Below are positions 1 to 6,723 of a DNA stretch of 9,420 nucleotides, in pieces; position 1 is the first letter of the stretch; each line of letters opens with the position of its first letter. The notes beneath the pieces are model-generated. The model searched no databases and had not been told where the DNA came from. It was given only the letters and a program-made list of their open reading frames with translations. The stretch comes from Nitrococcus sp. (GTDB taxonomy: Bacteria > Pseudomonadota > Gammaproteobacteria > Nitrococcales > Nitrococcaceae): contig JAKDMK010000059.1 in NCBI GenBank assembly GCA_030452365.1, positions 1 through 9,420 of the forward strand, read 5' to 3'. Made by a program: the position numbers and the translations under genes.

Positions 1-26
1 CTATTGTTAATGGCAACGCAGCCTGA

Positions 27-35
27 TCTGAATAA
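27..35 (-). promoter_or_regulatory. Near-consensus DnaA box
   Basis: The minus strand reads TTATTCAGA, one mismatch from the relaxed consensus TTATNCACA. It sits at the left edge of the AT-rich block. A single near-match could be chance, and its position in the putative origin is the only added support. Confidence 0.35.
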
Positions 36-80
36 CTTAAATTTTTCTATTTGTTCTATATACTTATGTCTAAAATCGAT
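29..80. other. AT-rich block, candidate DNA unwinding element
   Basis: By hand count only about 10 of 52 bases are G or C, in sharp contrast to the GC-rich genes around it. It lies next to the DnaA boxes, as expected for the duplex-opening region of an origin. I looked for phased DnaA-trio repeats and found only scattered matches, so I do not claim them. Confidence 0.55.
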
Positions 81-124
81 GGGGATAGGCTTGCTCACCT
101 TTTGTGCCGGCACCGAGGATATCC

Positions 125-133
125 TGTGGATAA
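125..133 (-). promoter_or_regulatory. Perfect DnaA box
   Basis: The plus strand reads TGTGGATAA, so the minus strand carries the exact high-affinity sequence TTATCCACA. It pairs with the oppositely oriented box at 171-179, and the identity extends to 10 bp (GTTATCCACA). It is expected to bind DnaA domain IV. Confidence 0.85.
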
Positions 134-170
134 CTAGCTTGGGGCTCGCGCGTTGATTTCACAACACAGG

Positions 171-179
171 TTATCCACA
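171..179 (+). promoter_or_regulatory. Perfect DnaA box abutting the dnaA stop codon
   Basis: The sequence is exactly TTATCCACA and lies immediately next to the dnaA termination codon (180-182, TGA on the minus strand). With the inverted copy at 125-133 it forms the core DnaA-binding pair of the putative origin. Confidence 0.85.
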
Positions 180-1505
180 TCATGCTGAAAGGGTCCGCAA
201 CAGGTTGCTGTAGTCTTCGGCGAGTCGTACATCGGCTTCCATCAGTTGGGCCACCTTGCGGCAGGCATGTAACACCGTGGTGTGGTCACGCCCACCGAAC
301 GCATCACCGATTTCGGGCAAGCTGTGATTGGTCAGGGCCTTGGCAAGAGCCATTGCAATTTGCCGCGGACGTGTAATGGATCGGCTGCGGCGCTTAGAGA
401 GCAGATCAAGCAGCCGAATCTTGTAATACTCAGCGACTGTCTTTTGGATGTTCTCGATAGTTACGAGTCTGTCATGCAATGCGAGAAGGTCTCGTAGGGC
501 CGCTTTGGTGAACTCGACGGTAATAGGCTCGCCTGTAAAGTGGGAATTGGCGATGACTCTGCGCAGTGCTCCTTCCAATTCGCGGACATTTGAACGAATG
601 CGCTTGGCGATGAAGAAGGCCACCTCGTCTGGCAGCTCAATGCCTTCAAAGTTAGCCTTAGTCATTAGGATCGCGGCGCGCGTTTCCAGCTCCGGAGGCT
701 CAATGGCTACCGTTAGCCCCCAACCAAAGCGGGACTTCAAGCGTTCCTCAAGGCCATGTACCTCCTTGGGATAGCGGTCGGAGGACATGACGATCTGTTG
801 TTGCCCCTCCAAGAGCGCATTAAAGGTATGGAAGAACTCCTCCTGTGAGCGTTCCTTGCCTGCGAAGAATTGGATATCGTCGATCAGCAAGGCGTTGAGG
901 TTGCGGTAGTAGCGCTTGAACTCATTGATCGCATTATGCTGCAGTGCCTTCACCATATCGCCGACGAAGCGCTCTGAGTGTATGTAGAGCACCTCGGCGT
1001 TGGGTAAACGCTCTAGTAAGGCATTGCCGATGGCATGCATCAGGTGAGTTTTGCCAAGCCCTACGCCACCGTAGATGAACAGCGGATTGTAGGCCGTGCC
1101 CGGATTCTCGACCAACTGGGTGCTTGCGGCCCGCGCGAGCTGATTAGATTTTCCCTCGACGAAGGTTTCGAAGGTAAAATTGGGATTCAGCAGCCTCGGT
1201 GATGGACCCACAGTGCGCGTACTTGGCGGCGCGTGGACGGCGGTTATAGGTGCCGATGTCAAGTGGGTTCCGATCTCGAGCCGTAGCTGCGGCGGGCAGC
1301 CGGGACATTGGCCGGCCAGCAGTTCCTCAATCCGCTCGGCGAAATGATCGCGCACCCAGTCGCGCACAAAGCGATTGGGGGCGAACAGACGTAGCTTGTC
1401 GCCTTCCTCCTGTGCCTGTAATGGCCGTATCCAGGTGTTGAGCTGTTGATCGGGGACCTCTCGTTCCAGGCTGCGCAAACATCCCTTCCACAGCGAATTG
1501 GCCAC
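180..1505 (-). CDS. dnaA: Chromosomal replication initiator protein DnaA
   Basis: DnaA is the AAA+ ATPase that binds DnaA boxes, opens oriC and loads the helicase. With the GTG start chosen here the protein has 441 residues. Domain I begins with an SLW motif and holds the conserved WIRPLQA stretch. A short linker follows, then the AAA+ core with Walker A GGVGLGKT (about 146-153), Walker B LLIDDIQF (about 206-213) and the arginine-finger region around ERLKSRF. The C-terminal domain IV carries the DNA-binding signature [14 protein letters not shown] (about 404-417). The frame can be opened at a TTG at 1526, adding seven residues, but GTG 1505 is preferred: GAGGT lies 7 nt before it, and the protein then starts MANSLW, matching the usual DnaA N terminus. 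It is transcribed divergently from rpmH, with dnaN expected next on the minus strand. The gene looks intact. Confidence 0.97.
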   Translation of the reverse strand: MANSLWKGCLRSLEREVPDQQLNTWIRPLQAQEEGDKLRLFAPNRFVRDWVRDHFAERIEELLAGQCPGCPPQLRLEIGTHLTSAPITAVHAPPSTRTVGPSPRLLNPNFTFETFVEGKSNQLARAASTQLVENPGTAYNPLFIYGGVGLGKTHLMHAIGNALLERLPNAEVLYIHSERFVGDMVKALQHNAINEFKRYYRNLNALLIDDIQFFAGKERSQEEFFHTFNALLEGQQQIVMSSDRYPKEVHGLEERLKSRFGWGLTVAIEPPELETRAAILMTKANFEGIELPDEVAFFIAKRIRSNVRELEGALRRVIANSHFTGEPITVEFTKAALRDLLALHDRLVTIENIQKTVAEYYKIRLLDLLSKRRSRSITRPRQIAMALAKALTNHSLPEIGDAFGGRDHTTVLHACRKVAQLMEADVRLAEDYSNLLRTLSA

Positions 1506-1548
1506 GCACGATACCTCTTCGGGCAATGACAGAGAGGCGACTGGATCC

Positions 1549-1570
1549 GTATAGACCCAGGAGTCTATAC
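1549..1570. repeat. Perfect inverted repeat upstream of dnaA
   Basis: GTATAGAC (1549-1556) and GTCTATAC (1563-1570) are exact 8-bp inverted arms separated by CCAGGA. The element lies 44 bp upstream of the preferred dnaA start, between dnaA and the rpmH promoter. It could be a regulator operator or a hairpin in the dnaA leader. Each arm contains a TATA-like hexamer that could serve as a -10 on the minus strand, but I see no convincing -35 at the right distance. Its function is unknown. Confidence 0.5.
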
Positions 1571-1614
1571 CCTAGCGATGAGGTAATCCATGGCCAGTCG
1601 CAGCCGCGGAAAAA

Positions 1615-1643
1615 TTGACAGCTAGGGTGTTTCGCAGTACATT
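1615..1643 (+). promoter_or_regulatory. Sigma70-type promoter for rpmH-rnpA
   Basis: A perfect -35 TTGACA (1615-1620) is followed after 17 bp by TACATT (1638-1643), which matches TATAAT at four of six positions. It points toward rpmH, and transcription would begin near 1650, leaving a leader of about 60 nt. A strong promoter is expected for ribosomal protein L34 and the RNase P protein. No other comparable site is visible between dnaA and rpmH on this strand. Confidence 0.7.
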
Positions 1644-1709
1644 CGCCGGCTTGGTTTTCTTGGCTTGAGCTTTGATCGATGACAATATCGCCGCAGGACG
1701 AATACGGTC

Positions 1710-1844
1710 ATGAAGCGGACTTTTCAACCCAGTGTGATTCGGCGCAAGCGCACCCATGGTTTTCGGGCGCGCATGGCGACCAAGGGCGGCCGTCAGGTGC
1801 TGGCGCGGCGACGTGCGAAGGGTCGAGCGCGTTTGACACCCTAG
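1710..1844 (+). CDS. rpmH: 50S ribosomal protein L34
   Basis: This short gene encodes 44 residues, the usual length for L34, a small, very basic protein of the large ribosomal subunit. It starts MKRTFQPS, contains the family core [19 protein letters not shown] and ends [10 protein letters not shown], all hallmarks of bacterial L34. It starts at ATG with AGGA about 11 nt upstream, and terminates with TAG. A sigma70-type promoter lies about 70 bp upstream. It heads the plus-strand cluster with rnpA 12 nt downstream in the same frame. It is highly rich in Arg and Lys, as expected for an rRNA-binding protein. Confidence 0.97.
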   Translation: MKRTFQPSVIRRKRTHGFRARMATKGGRQVLARRRAKGRARLTP

Positions 1845-1856
1845 GTTGAATGGCGG

Positions 1857-2222
1857 GTGCGATCTCAACTCGACAACTATCCACGTGCGGCGCGTCTGAC
1901 TCGGCCGACCGAGTACGCGCGAGTGTTCGAGGGTGCCAAGCGCGTAGCCGATCGCTACTTCACCGTATTGGTAATACAAAACGAATCGGGCCGAGCCCGG
2001 CTTGGCTTGGCTGTCTCCAAGAGGACAGCGGCTTCGGCTGTCGTTAGAAACCGCATCAAGCGCGGAATTCGCGAGGCATTCCGTCTCCACCAACGGGAGG
2101 TTGCCGGTAAGGACTTGGTCGTGATCGCCAAGCCTCCTACCCGTGCGGCTCCGGGTGCACTGCTGAACAGGTCCTTGTGCCAGCTATGGCAACAGGTGAG
2201 CCAGCGATGCGAACGCCCGTGA
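1857..2222 (+). CDS. rnpA: Ribonuclease P protein component
   Basis: This is the protein subunit of RNase P, which helps the catalytic RNA remove 5' leaders from precursor tRNAs. At 121 residues it has the usual size. The signature RNRIKR (residues 64-69), followed by IREAFR, is the conserved RNR motif; LGLAVSK (49-55) and DLVVIAK (86-92) fit the family fold. The start is GTG: the only in-frame codons between it and the rpmH stop are GTT, GAA, TGG and CGG. GTG also starts rnpA in E. coli. The ribosome-binding site is weak, so translation may be coupled to rpmH 12 nt upstream. Its 3' end overlaps yidD by 16 nt. Confidence 0.96.
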   Translation: MRSQLDNYPRAARLTRPTEYARVFEGAKRVADRYFTVLVIQNESGRARLGLAVSKRTAASAVVRNRIKRGIREAFRLHQREVAGKDLVVIAKPPTRAAPGALLNRSLCQLWQQVSQRCERP

Positions 2223-2440
2223 TTGGTTTGCTACGCTGTTATCAGCTGCTGGTGAGTCCGTTGATTGGGCCGCGCTGTCGGTATTATCCGAGTTGCTCAC
2301 ACTACACTATAGAGGCAGTCCGGGTGCACGGCGTGGGCCGTGGCTGCTATTTTGGGGTGCAGCGGGTGTTGCGTTGCCATCCATGGCGCGTCGGTGGTTT
2401 CGATCCTGTGCCGCCTCGAGTTCCGATGGATGATCCGTAA
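2207..2440 (+). CDS. yidD: Membrane protein insertion efficiency factor YidD
   Basis: YidD is a small peripheral inner-membrane protein that assists YidC-dependent insertion. The call rests on the family pattern: an N-terminal amphipathic helix with CYQLLVSPLIGPRCRYYPSC (11-30), SHYTIEAV (31-38) and RCHPW (56-60), then GGFDPVPP (63-70). An in-frame GTG at 2177 would add ten residues, but ATG 2207 has AGGTGAG 6 nt upstream and gives a 77-residue product close to the family's usual 70-90. It overlaps the end of rnpA by 16 nt, and its TAA shares one base with the yidC ATG, indicating translational coupling across rnpA-yidD-yidC. Confidence 0.93.
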   Translation: MRTPVIGLLRCYQLLVSPLIGPRCRYYPSCSHYTIEAVRVHGVGRGCYFGVQRVLRCHPWRVGGFDPVPPRVPMDDP

Positions 2441-4089
2441 TGGAGAACCAAAGGCTCTTTCTCTTCCTTGCGCTTGGCGCCGTCTTGTTTCTGCTCTGGA
2501 GCGCTTGGCAGGAAGACTACGGCAGGCGCCCGATACCCCAACGCAGTGAACAAACCGGCGCGCCGGCGCAGACCGGAGAGGTCGCGGGAAACACGCCCAC
2601 CGAATTACGCCAGCAGGGAGGCCTGCTGGAGCCGGGTGAGCCCATCCGGGTGGTCACTGACCTGTTCAATATCGAGATCAGCACCTCCGGTGGAGATATC
2701 CGCTCCGCGAAGCTCCTCAGGCACGATGTCTCGACAAATAACCCGGCACCTTATGTCTTACTGCGCGATCAGGGACAGCCGCTGTTCGTCGCTCAGGTAG
2801 GGCTGAAAGCGAAGGAGGGGCCAGCACCGAATACCCGACCAGAGTTTCAGACGAAAAAAAACGCGTATCGGCTCGCCGCGGGTGAGCAGAAGCTGGTGGT
2901 GCCGTTGACATGGAAGGGTGCGAACGGTGTCACAGTGACGCGGCGCTACATTTTCCACCGCGGCGAATACGTTATCCACATGGAGCAGGAGGTGCGTAAT
3001 AACAGTGGCGCACCTTGGTCTGCTTACCAATACGTTCAGCTGCTCAGAGGCGGGACAGTCCAAAAGAGCGGTTTTGCCCAGCAGGTGACTTATACGGGCG
3101 GGGTGATCTACAGCCCGGAGGAGAAGTATCAAAAAATTTCCTTCGACGACATGCGGGAGCAGCCGGTCAATCGTGTTATTAAAAACGGCTGGGCCGCTAT
3201 GGTTCAGCATTACTTTCTCGCGGCCTGGGTGCCACCTTCCGGGAAGACAGAGCGCTATTACAGCCGTCTTGTAAACACTGGCCAAGACCAGTTTATTCTG
3301 GGTATGAGCTCTCCGTGGCAGACAATTCAGCCTGGCCAGAGCGGTAAGTTCCAGAGTCGGCTCTACCTTGGCCCCAAAGATCAGCAACGGCTGGCGAGCG
3401 TAACCACCGGTCTCGAGCTGACGGTAGACTATGGGATCTTCACCGTTATCGCGCGGCCCATGTTCATCGTCCTATCCTGGATTCACTCCGTCGTGGGTAA
3501 CTGGGGCTGGGCCATAATTCTTCTCACGGTCTTGATCAAGCTGGTGTTCTATAAGCCCTCTGAGGCGAGCTACCGGTCCATGGCGCGCATGCGCAAACTG
3601 CAGCCGCGCATGCAGCAGCTCAAGGAACGATTTGGCGATGACCGCCAGCGTATGAACCAAGAGTTGATGGACCTCTACAAGCGGGAGAAGGTGAATCCGC
3701 TCGGGGGTTGTCTGCCGATCGTAATCCAGATTCCTGTATTTATCGCGTTGTACTGGGTGTTGTTGGAAAGTGTGGAGCTGCGGCAGGCACCTTTCATGCT
3801 GTGGCTCAATGATCTATCGGCGCCAGATCCATATTATGTGCTGCCGATTATCATGGGGCTGACCATGCTGGCGCAGCAGCGCCTCAATCCCATGCCCATG
3901 GATCCAATCCAACAGAAGATCATGTTATTTATGCCAATAGTGTTCACCGGTTTCTTTCTCTTCTTCCCGGCAGGACTCGTGCTCTACTATACGGTGAACA
4001 ATAGTTTGTCCATCCTGCAGCAATGGTTGATCATACGGCGCATCGAGAAGACCGAGACCAAGCAAGTCAATGTGAAAAAGGTCGTGTGA
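2440..4089 (+). CDS. yidC: Membrane protein insertase YidC (Oxa1 family)
   Basis: YidC inserts and folds inner-membrane proteins, alone or with SecYEG; known substrates include F0 subunits such as the c subunit encoded downstream. The 549 residues show the Gram-negative layout: TM1 (about 5-22), a large periplasmic P1 domain (about 55-335), and the Oxa1 core with four more membrane segments (about 345-370, 425-445, 463-478, 497-530). The cytoplasmic C1 loop contains MARMRKLQP (381-389) and KVNPLGGCLPIVIQIP (417-432), and SVELRQAPF (444-452) follows; all are highly conserved. The groove charge that is Arg366 in E. coli is Lys367 here, a substitution I recall from pseudomonads. The basic tail (KKVV) is typical. 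The start overlaps the yidD stop by one base. A perfect DnaA box lies inside the gene at 2972-2980. Confidence 0.97.
   Translation: MENQRLFLFLALGAVLFLLWSAWQEDYGRRPIPQRSEQTGAPAQTGEVAGNTPTELRQQGGLLEPGEPIRVVTDLFNIEISTSGGDIRSAKLLRHDVSTNNPAPYVLLRDQGQPLFVAQVGLKAKEGPAPNTRPEFQTKKNAYRLAAGEQKLVVPLTWKGANGVTVTRRYIFHRGEYVIHMEQEVRNNSGAPWSAYQYVQLLRGGTVQKSGFAQQVTYTGGVIYSPEEKYQKISFDDMREQPVNRVIKNGWAAMVQHYFLAAWVPPSGKTERYYSRLVNTGQDQFILGMSSPWQTIQPGQSGKFQSRLYLGPKDQQRLASVTTGLELTVDYGIFTVIARPMFIVLSWIHSVVGNWGWAIILLTVLIKLVFYKPSEASYRSMARMRKLQPRMQQLKERFGDDRQRMNQELMDLYKREKVNPLGGCLPIVIQIPVFIALYWVLLESVELRQAPFMLWLNDLSAPDPYYVLPIIMGLTMLAQQRLNPMPMDPIQQKIMLFMPIVFTGFFLFFPAGLVLYYTVNNSLSILQQWLIIRRIEKTETKQVNVKKVV
2972..2980 (+). promoter_or_regulatory. 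Perfect DnaA-box sequence inside yidC
   Basis: TTATCCACA occurs within codons 178-180 of yidC (Val-Ile-His). It matches the two origin boxes exactly. For a random sequence about 0.07 copies of a given 9-mer would be expected on both strands of this window, so it may be more than chance, but no cluster of boxes or AT-rich DNA accompanies it. Confidence 0.35.
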
Positions 4090-4183
4090 GCTCGGTCAGT
4101 TACTCGCGCTCGGAGACGGGACCGATGGCGCTGGTAGGCGAGGCTTTGGGGTGGCGCGGGCGGCACGGTTCTCAAGCTCAGGC

Positions 4184-4831
4184 ATGAATGGGCACATTCG
4201 CCAGCGCTTGGAACAGGGGCTGGTGCAGTTGCTGCCGCAGGCCGGCGTCGATTTGATCGAAAGGCAGTTGGAATATCTCGAGCTGCTGGAGCGCTGGAAC
4301 CGGGTGTTTAATCTGACGGCAGTCCGTGCGGGGGCGGACATGGTTGCCCGCCATCTACTGGACAGCCTTGCAGTGCACCCCTATGTTAGGGGCGCTCGCT
4401 TGCTCGACATCGGTTCCGGTGGCGGATTGCCTGGGATACCTTTAGCGCTTGCGAACCCACAGCGGATGGTGGTGCTGCTCGATAGTAACGGCAAGAAAGT
4501 GCGCTTTCTGCGCCAAGCGGTGCTTGAGCTCGGGCTTGCCAACGTGACGGTGGTGCAAGCTCGGGCCGAGGAATTCCGCCCGGCGGTGCTGTTTGACACG
4601 GTCATTGCCCGTGCTTTCGCCGATCTATTGGGCTTGTTGCGGATTGCGCGACCTTTGCTGGCGGTCGGCGGGCGGGTGCTGGCGATGAAAGCGCGCGAGC
4701 CTACCAATGAGCTGCAGCGCCTTGCCGGGGAAGGTGTTTCATGGCGGTGTCAGCGGCTCGATGTGCCGGGGTTGACTGCGCAACGCCACGTCATTGTTAT
4801 CGAGCCGTCTGTCGCTGGTGTGAACTTGTGA
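4184..4831 (+). CDS. rsmG: 16S rRNA (guanine527-N7)-methyltransferase RsmG
   Basis: RsmG (formerly GidB) transfers a methyl group from S-adenosylmethionine to N7 of G527 in 16S rRNA. The protein has 215 residues from ATG 4184. An N-terminal helical region contains WNRVFNLTAVR, followed by ARHLLDSL, the SAM-binding loop LLDIGSGGGLPGIPLA and LLDSNGKKVRFLRQ; all are family signatures. The acidic LLDS after the third strand is expected to contact the cofactor ribose. A GTG at 4151 with GAGG 7 nt upstream would add 11 residues; ATG is preferred because it already gives a slightly longer N terminus than E. coli RsmG, but this is not settled. parA begins 10 nt after the stop. In many relatives mnmE and mnmG precede this gene; neither is here. 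Confidence 0.95.
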   Translation: MNGHIRQRLEQGLVQLLPQAGVDLIERQLEYLELLERWNRVFNLTAVRAGADMVARHLLDSLAVHPYVRGARLLDIGSGGGLPGIPLALANPQRMVVLLDSNGKKVRFLRQAVLELGLANVTVVQARAEEFRPAVLFDTVIARAFADLLGLLRIARPLLAVGGRVLAMKAREPTNELQRLAGEGVSWRCQRLDVPGLTAQRHVIVIEPSVAGVNL

Positions 4832-4841
4832 TGTAGAGTCG

Positions 4842-5636
4842 ATGCGCATGGGGAGGATTATCGCGGTCGCCAACCAGAAGGGTGGCGTGGGTAAGACCAC
4901 GACCTGCGTCAATCTGGCTGCCTCTCTGGCCGCCAACCGGCGCCGCGTGCTGTTGGTGGATATGGACCCGCAGGGTAACGCCACCATCGGCAGCGGGTTG
5001 GACAAAGACAGCCTGGAGGTTAGCAACTACGATGTTCTCTTGCATAAGCGTCCCATCGAGGCTGCGCTGCAGCGAGTCGAGCTGGCCGGCTACGATCTGT
5101 TACCGGCCAACGGCGATCTCACGGCTGCAGAGGTGGCGCTTATGGATAGCGCTGGACGCGAGTATCGCCTGCGTGATCTGCTTCGGCCTAAGCTCGCCGA
5201 TTATGCCTACATCCTCATCGATTGCCCCCCATCGCTGAACATTCTGACGCTCAACGCTTTGGTGGCCGCGCACCGTGTGCTCATTCCCATACAATGTGAA
5301 TACTATGCGCTAGAGGGGCTTAGCGCGCTGCTCGATACCGTTCGCCAAGTGCAGCGCAGTGTGAACAGGGAGCTCGAAATCGAGGGTTTGCTGCGCACGA
5401 TGTTTGATCCACGCAATAACCTGGCGAACCAGGTTGGGGCGCAGCTGATGCAGCATTTCGCGGACAAGGTCTATCGGACCCTGATTCCACGTAACGTGCG
5501 GCTTGCAGAAGCGCCCAGTCATGGTAGGCCTGCTTTGCAGTACGACCGGACATCGCGTGGCGCGATCGCTTATATGGCGTTGGCGAGTGAGATCCTGCGC
5601 CGAGAGTCTACGGTGCCGCCGAGCACGCCGCCCTGA
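4842..5636 (+). CDS. parA: Chromosome-partitioning ATPase ParA (Soj)
   Basis: ParA is the ATPase that, with ParB, moves newly replicated origins apart by binding DNA non-specifically in its ATP form. The 264-residue protein carries the deviant Walker A KGGVGKTT (13-20) with the signature lysine, the A' motif VDMDPQGN (39-46) and Walker B YILIDCPP (123-130). QCEYYALEGL (151-160), IPRNVRLAEAPS (215-226) and SRGAIAY (238-244) are also typical of chromosomal ParA. Unlike many plasmid ParA proteins it has no N-terminal DNA-binding extension. ATG 4842 is used; ATG 4848 is two codons downstream and equally possible, as the ribosome-binding site is weak. It lies 10 nt after rsmG and 19 nt before parB. 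Confidence 0.97.
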   Translation: MRMGRIIAVANQKGGVGKTTTCVNLAASLAANRRRVLLVDMDPQGNATIGSGLDKDSLEVSNYDVLLHKRPIEAALQRVELAGYDLLPANGDLTAAEVALMDSAGREYRLRDLLRPKLADYAYILIDCPPSLNILTLNALVAAHRVLIPIQCEYYALEGLSALLDTVRQVQRSVNRELEIEGLLRTMFDPRNNLANQVGAQLMQHFADKVYRTLIPRNVRLAEAPSHGRPALQYDRTSRGAIAYMALASEILRRESTVPPSTPP

Positions 5637-5655
5637 CAAGGAGGACGTCTGAGTC

Positions 5656-6525
5656 ATGACCAACAAGCGCCGCGGATTGGGGCGCGGGCTGGATGCTTTG
5701 CTCAATAGCGTCTCGGAGCAGGGTGATCCGCAAGGCTTAGCGGGGCGCGGAGAGCTGCGCAATATACCGCTGGATCTGCTCGAGCGCGGGCGCTATCAGC
5801 CGCGCAGCCGCTTCGATCCGGCCGCTTTGCAGGAGCTTGCCGACAGTATCCGTGCGCAGGGGGTGGTCCAGCCCATCGTGGTACGGCCCGAGCGCGACGG
5901 GCGTTACGAGATCATCGCCGGCGAACGGCGCTGGCGTGCCGCTCAGCTCGCTGGTGTCGCCGATGTACCGGCGCTGGTGCGCGACTTGCCGGATAAGGCG
6001 GTGGTCGCCGTGGCCTTGATTGAAAACATTCAGCGCGAGGATCTCAACCCCATTGAAGAGGCCAGCGCGCTGAAACAGCTGACCGACGAGTTTGGGATGA
6101 CCCACCAGGAGGTTGCAAACTCCGTCGGTCGTTCGCGCGCGAGCGTATCCAATCTTCTGCGCCTGCTCGAGCTAGCCGACGAGGTCAAAGGCTTGATCGG
6201 CGACGGCCAGCTTGAAATGGGACATGGGCGCGCGCTGCTGGCTCTGGACTCGCGGCGTCAGATCGAAGCGGCCCGTCGTGTTGTAGGGAAGGGGCTCTCC
6301 GTGCGGGAGACTGAATCCCTCGTGCGCCGTTTGCTTGAACAGCCATCGCCATCCAAGGCCAAGGCCAAGGGCACCAACCCCAACATCCGGCGGTTGCAGG
6401 AGGACTTAGCATCACGACTGGGCGCCGCGGTGCAAATTCAGCACGGTAAAACGGGTAAGGGAAGGATGGTTATCCAGTACAACAGCGTTGAGGAGTTAGA
6501 CGGGATTCTCGAGCGCATCAAGTAA
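5656..6525 (+). CDS. parB: Chromosome-partitioning protein ParB (Spo0J), CTP-dependent clamp
   Basis: ParB loads at parS sites, slides as a CTP-bound clamp, and activates ParA. The 289 residues begin with RGLGRGLDALL (the ParA-contacting region). The CTP-binding fold has GERRWRA (89-95) and ENIQREDLNP (123-132), followed by a helix-turn-helix (about 147-168, HQEVANSVGRSRASVSN). A Lys-rich linker (about 230-242) leads to the C-terminal dimerisation domain. Translation is well supported: AAGGAGG lies 11 nt before the ATG. It follows parA after 19 nt and surely shares its transcript. I found no canonical parS (TGTTTCACGTGAAACA) in the window, so its targets should lie elsewhere near the origin. 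Confidence 0.97.
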   Translation: MTNKRRGLGRGLDALLNSVSEQGDPQGLAGRGELRNIPLDLLERGRYQPRSRFDPAALQELADSIRAQGVVQPIVVRPERDGRYEIIAGERRWRAAQLAGVADVPALVRDLPDKAVVAVALIENIQREDLNPIEEASALKQLTDEFGMTHQEVANSVGRSRASVSNLLRLLELADEVKGLIGDGQLEMGHGRALLALDSRRQIEAARRVVGKGLSVRETESLVRRLLEQPSPSKAKAKGTNPNIRRLQEDLASRLGAAVQIQHGKTGKGRMVIQYNSVEELDGILERIK

Positions 6526-6597
6526 TTTCCGTTCGACTTTTTGCCATTTGCGAGTGGCGCGCAAGGTTGATGCGCCTGCAGGCGGTGGCCGGCAAAG

Positions 6598-6626
6598 TTG
6601 CCAGGAACTGGGACGGTCGGTATACT
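6598..6626 (+). promoter_or_regulatory. Sigma70-type promoter of the atp operon
   Basis: TTGCCA (6598-6603) and TATACT (6621-6626) each match the sigma70 consensus at five of six positions and are 17 bp apart. They lie in the gap between parB and atpI and point toward atpI. Transcription would start near 6633, giving a leader of about 90 nt before the chosen atpI start. A small inverted repeat (GGCAA-AG-TTGCC, 6591-6602) overlaps the -35, and a 12-bp palindrome (6573-6584) lies just upstream; neither is clearly an operator. Confidence 0.72.
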
Positions 6627-6723
6627 CGCGCCCGCAAGTCAGGCAGAGATTCGATCAGCCGAGGCAGCTTCGGTTTACTTGGCTTTAGGGCCATTGCTGG
6701 CAATATTTTGGATGTTCAATGTG

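Larger units (their letters stand above)
1..179. other. oriC: Probable chromosomal origin (oriC) or its dnaN-side edge
   Basis: This non-coding stretch lies directly downstream of the dnaA stop codon. About positions 29-80 are roughly 80% A+T by hand count, a plausible DNA unwinding element. Two perfect DnaA boxes follow at 125-133 and 171-179 in opposite orientation, as 10-bp inverted arms about 46 bp apart centre to centre. A near-consensus box (TTATTCAGA, minus strand, 27-35) and a weaker one (CTATCCCCA, minus strand, 80-88) flank the AT-rich block. Two 10-bp palindromes, GTGCCGGCAC (104-113) and AGGATATCCT (116-125), sit beside the first box. The dnaA-dnaN gap is a common oriC location in bacteria. 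No dnaN start codon is visible (no minus-strand ATG in the first 120 bases), so dnaN and possibly more of the origin lie to the left. Origin function is inferred from box density, AT content and position. Confidence 0.7.

Noticed and set aside
1572..2093. A 173-codon open frame on the minus strand across rpmH and rnpA
   Set aside because: It is antisense to two certain genes, has no recognisable domain, and results from the high GC content and the Arg-rich codons of rpmH/rnpA.
2758..3387. A 209-codon minus-strand open frame inside yidC
   Set aside because: It lies entirely antisense to a well-conserved gene and has no family features or ribosome-binding site that I can see.
4079..4150. A possible intrinsic terminator after yidC
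   Set aside because: No GC-rich hairpin followed by a T run is visible, so transcription may continue into rsmG.
4124..4187. A 20-codon frame (ATG to TGA) between yidC and rsmG, considered as an mnmG remnant or leader peptide
   Set aside because: The translation shows no resemblance to the ends of MnmG or MnmE. It is short enough to be chance, though its stop overlaps the rsmG ATG.
6573..6584. A 12-bp perfect palindrome (CGCCTGCAGGCG) upstream of the atp promoter, considered as an operator
   Set aside because: About two palindromes of this length are expected by chance in a window this size, and it has no known regulator match.
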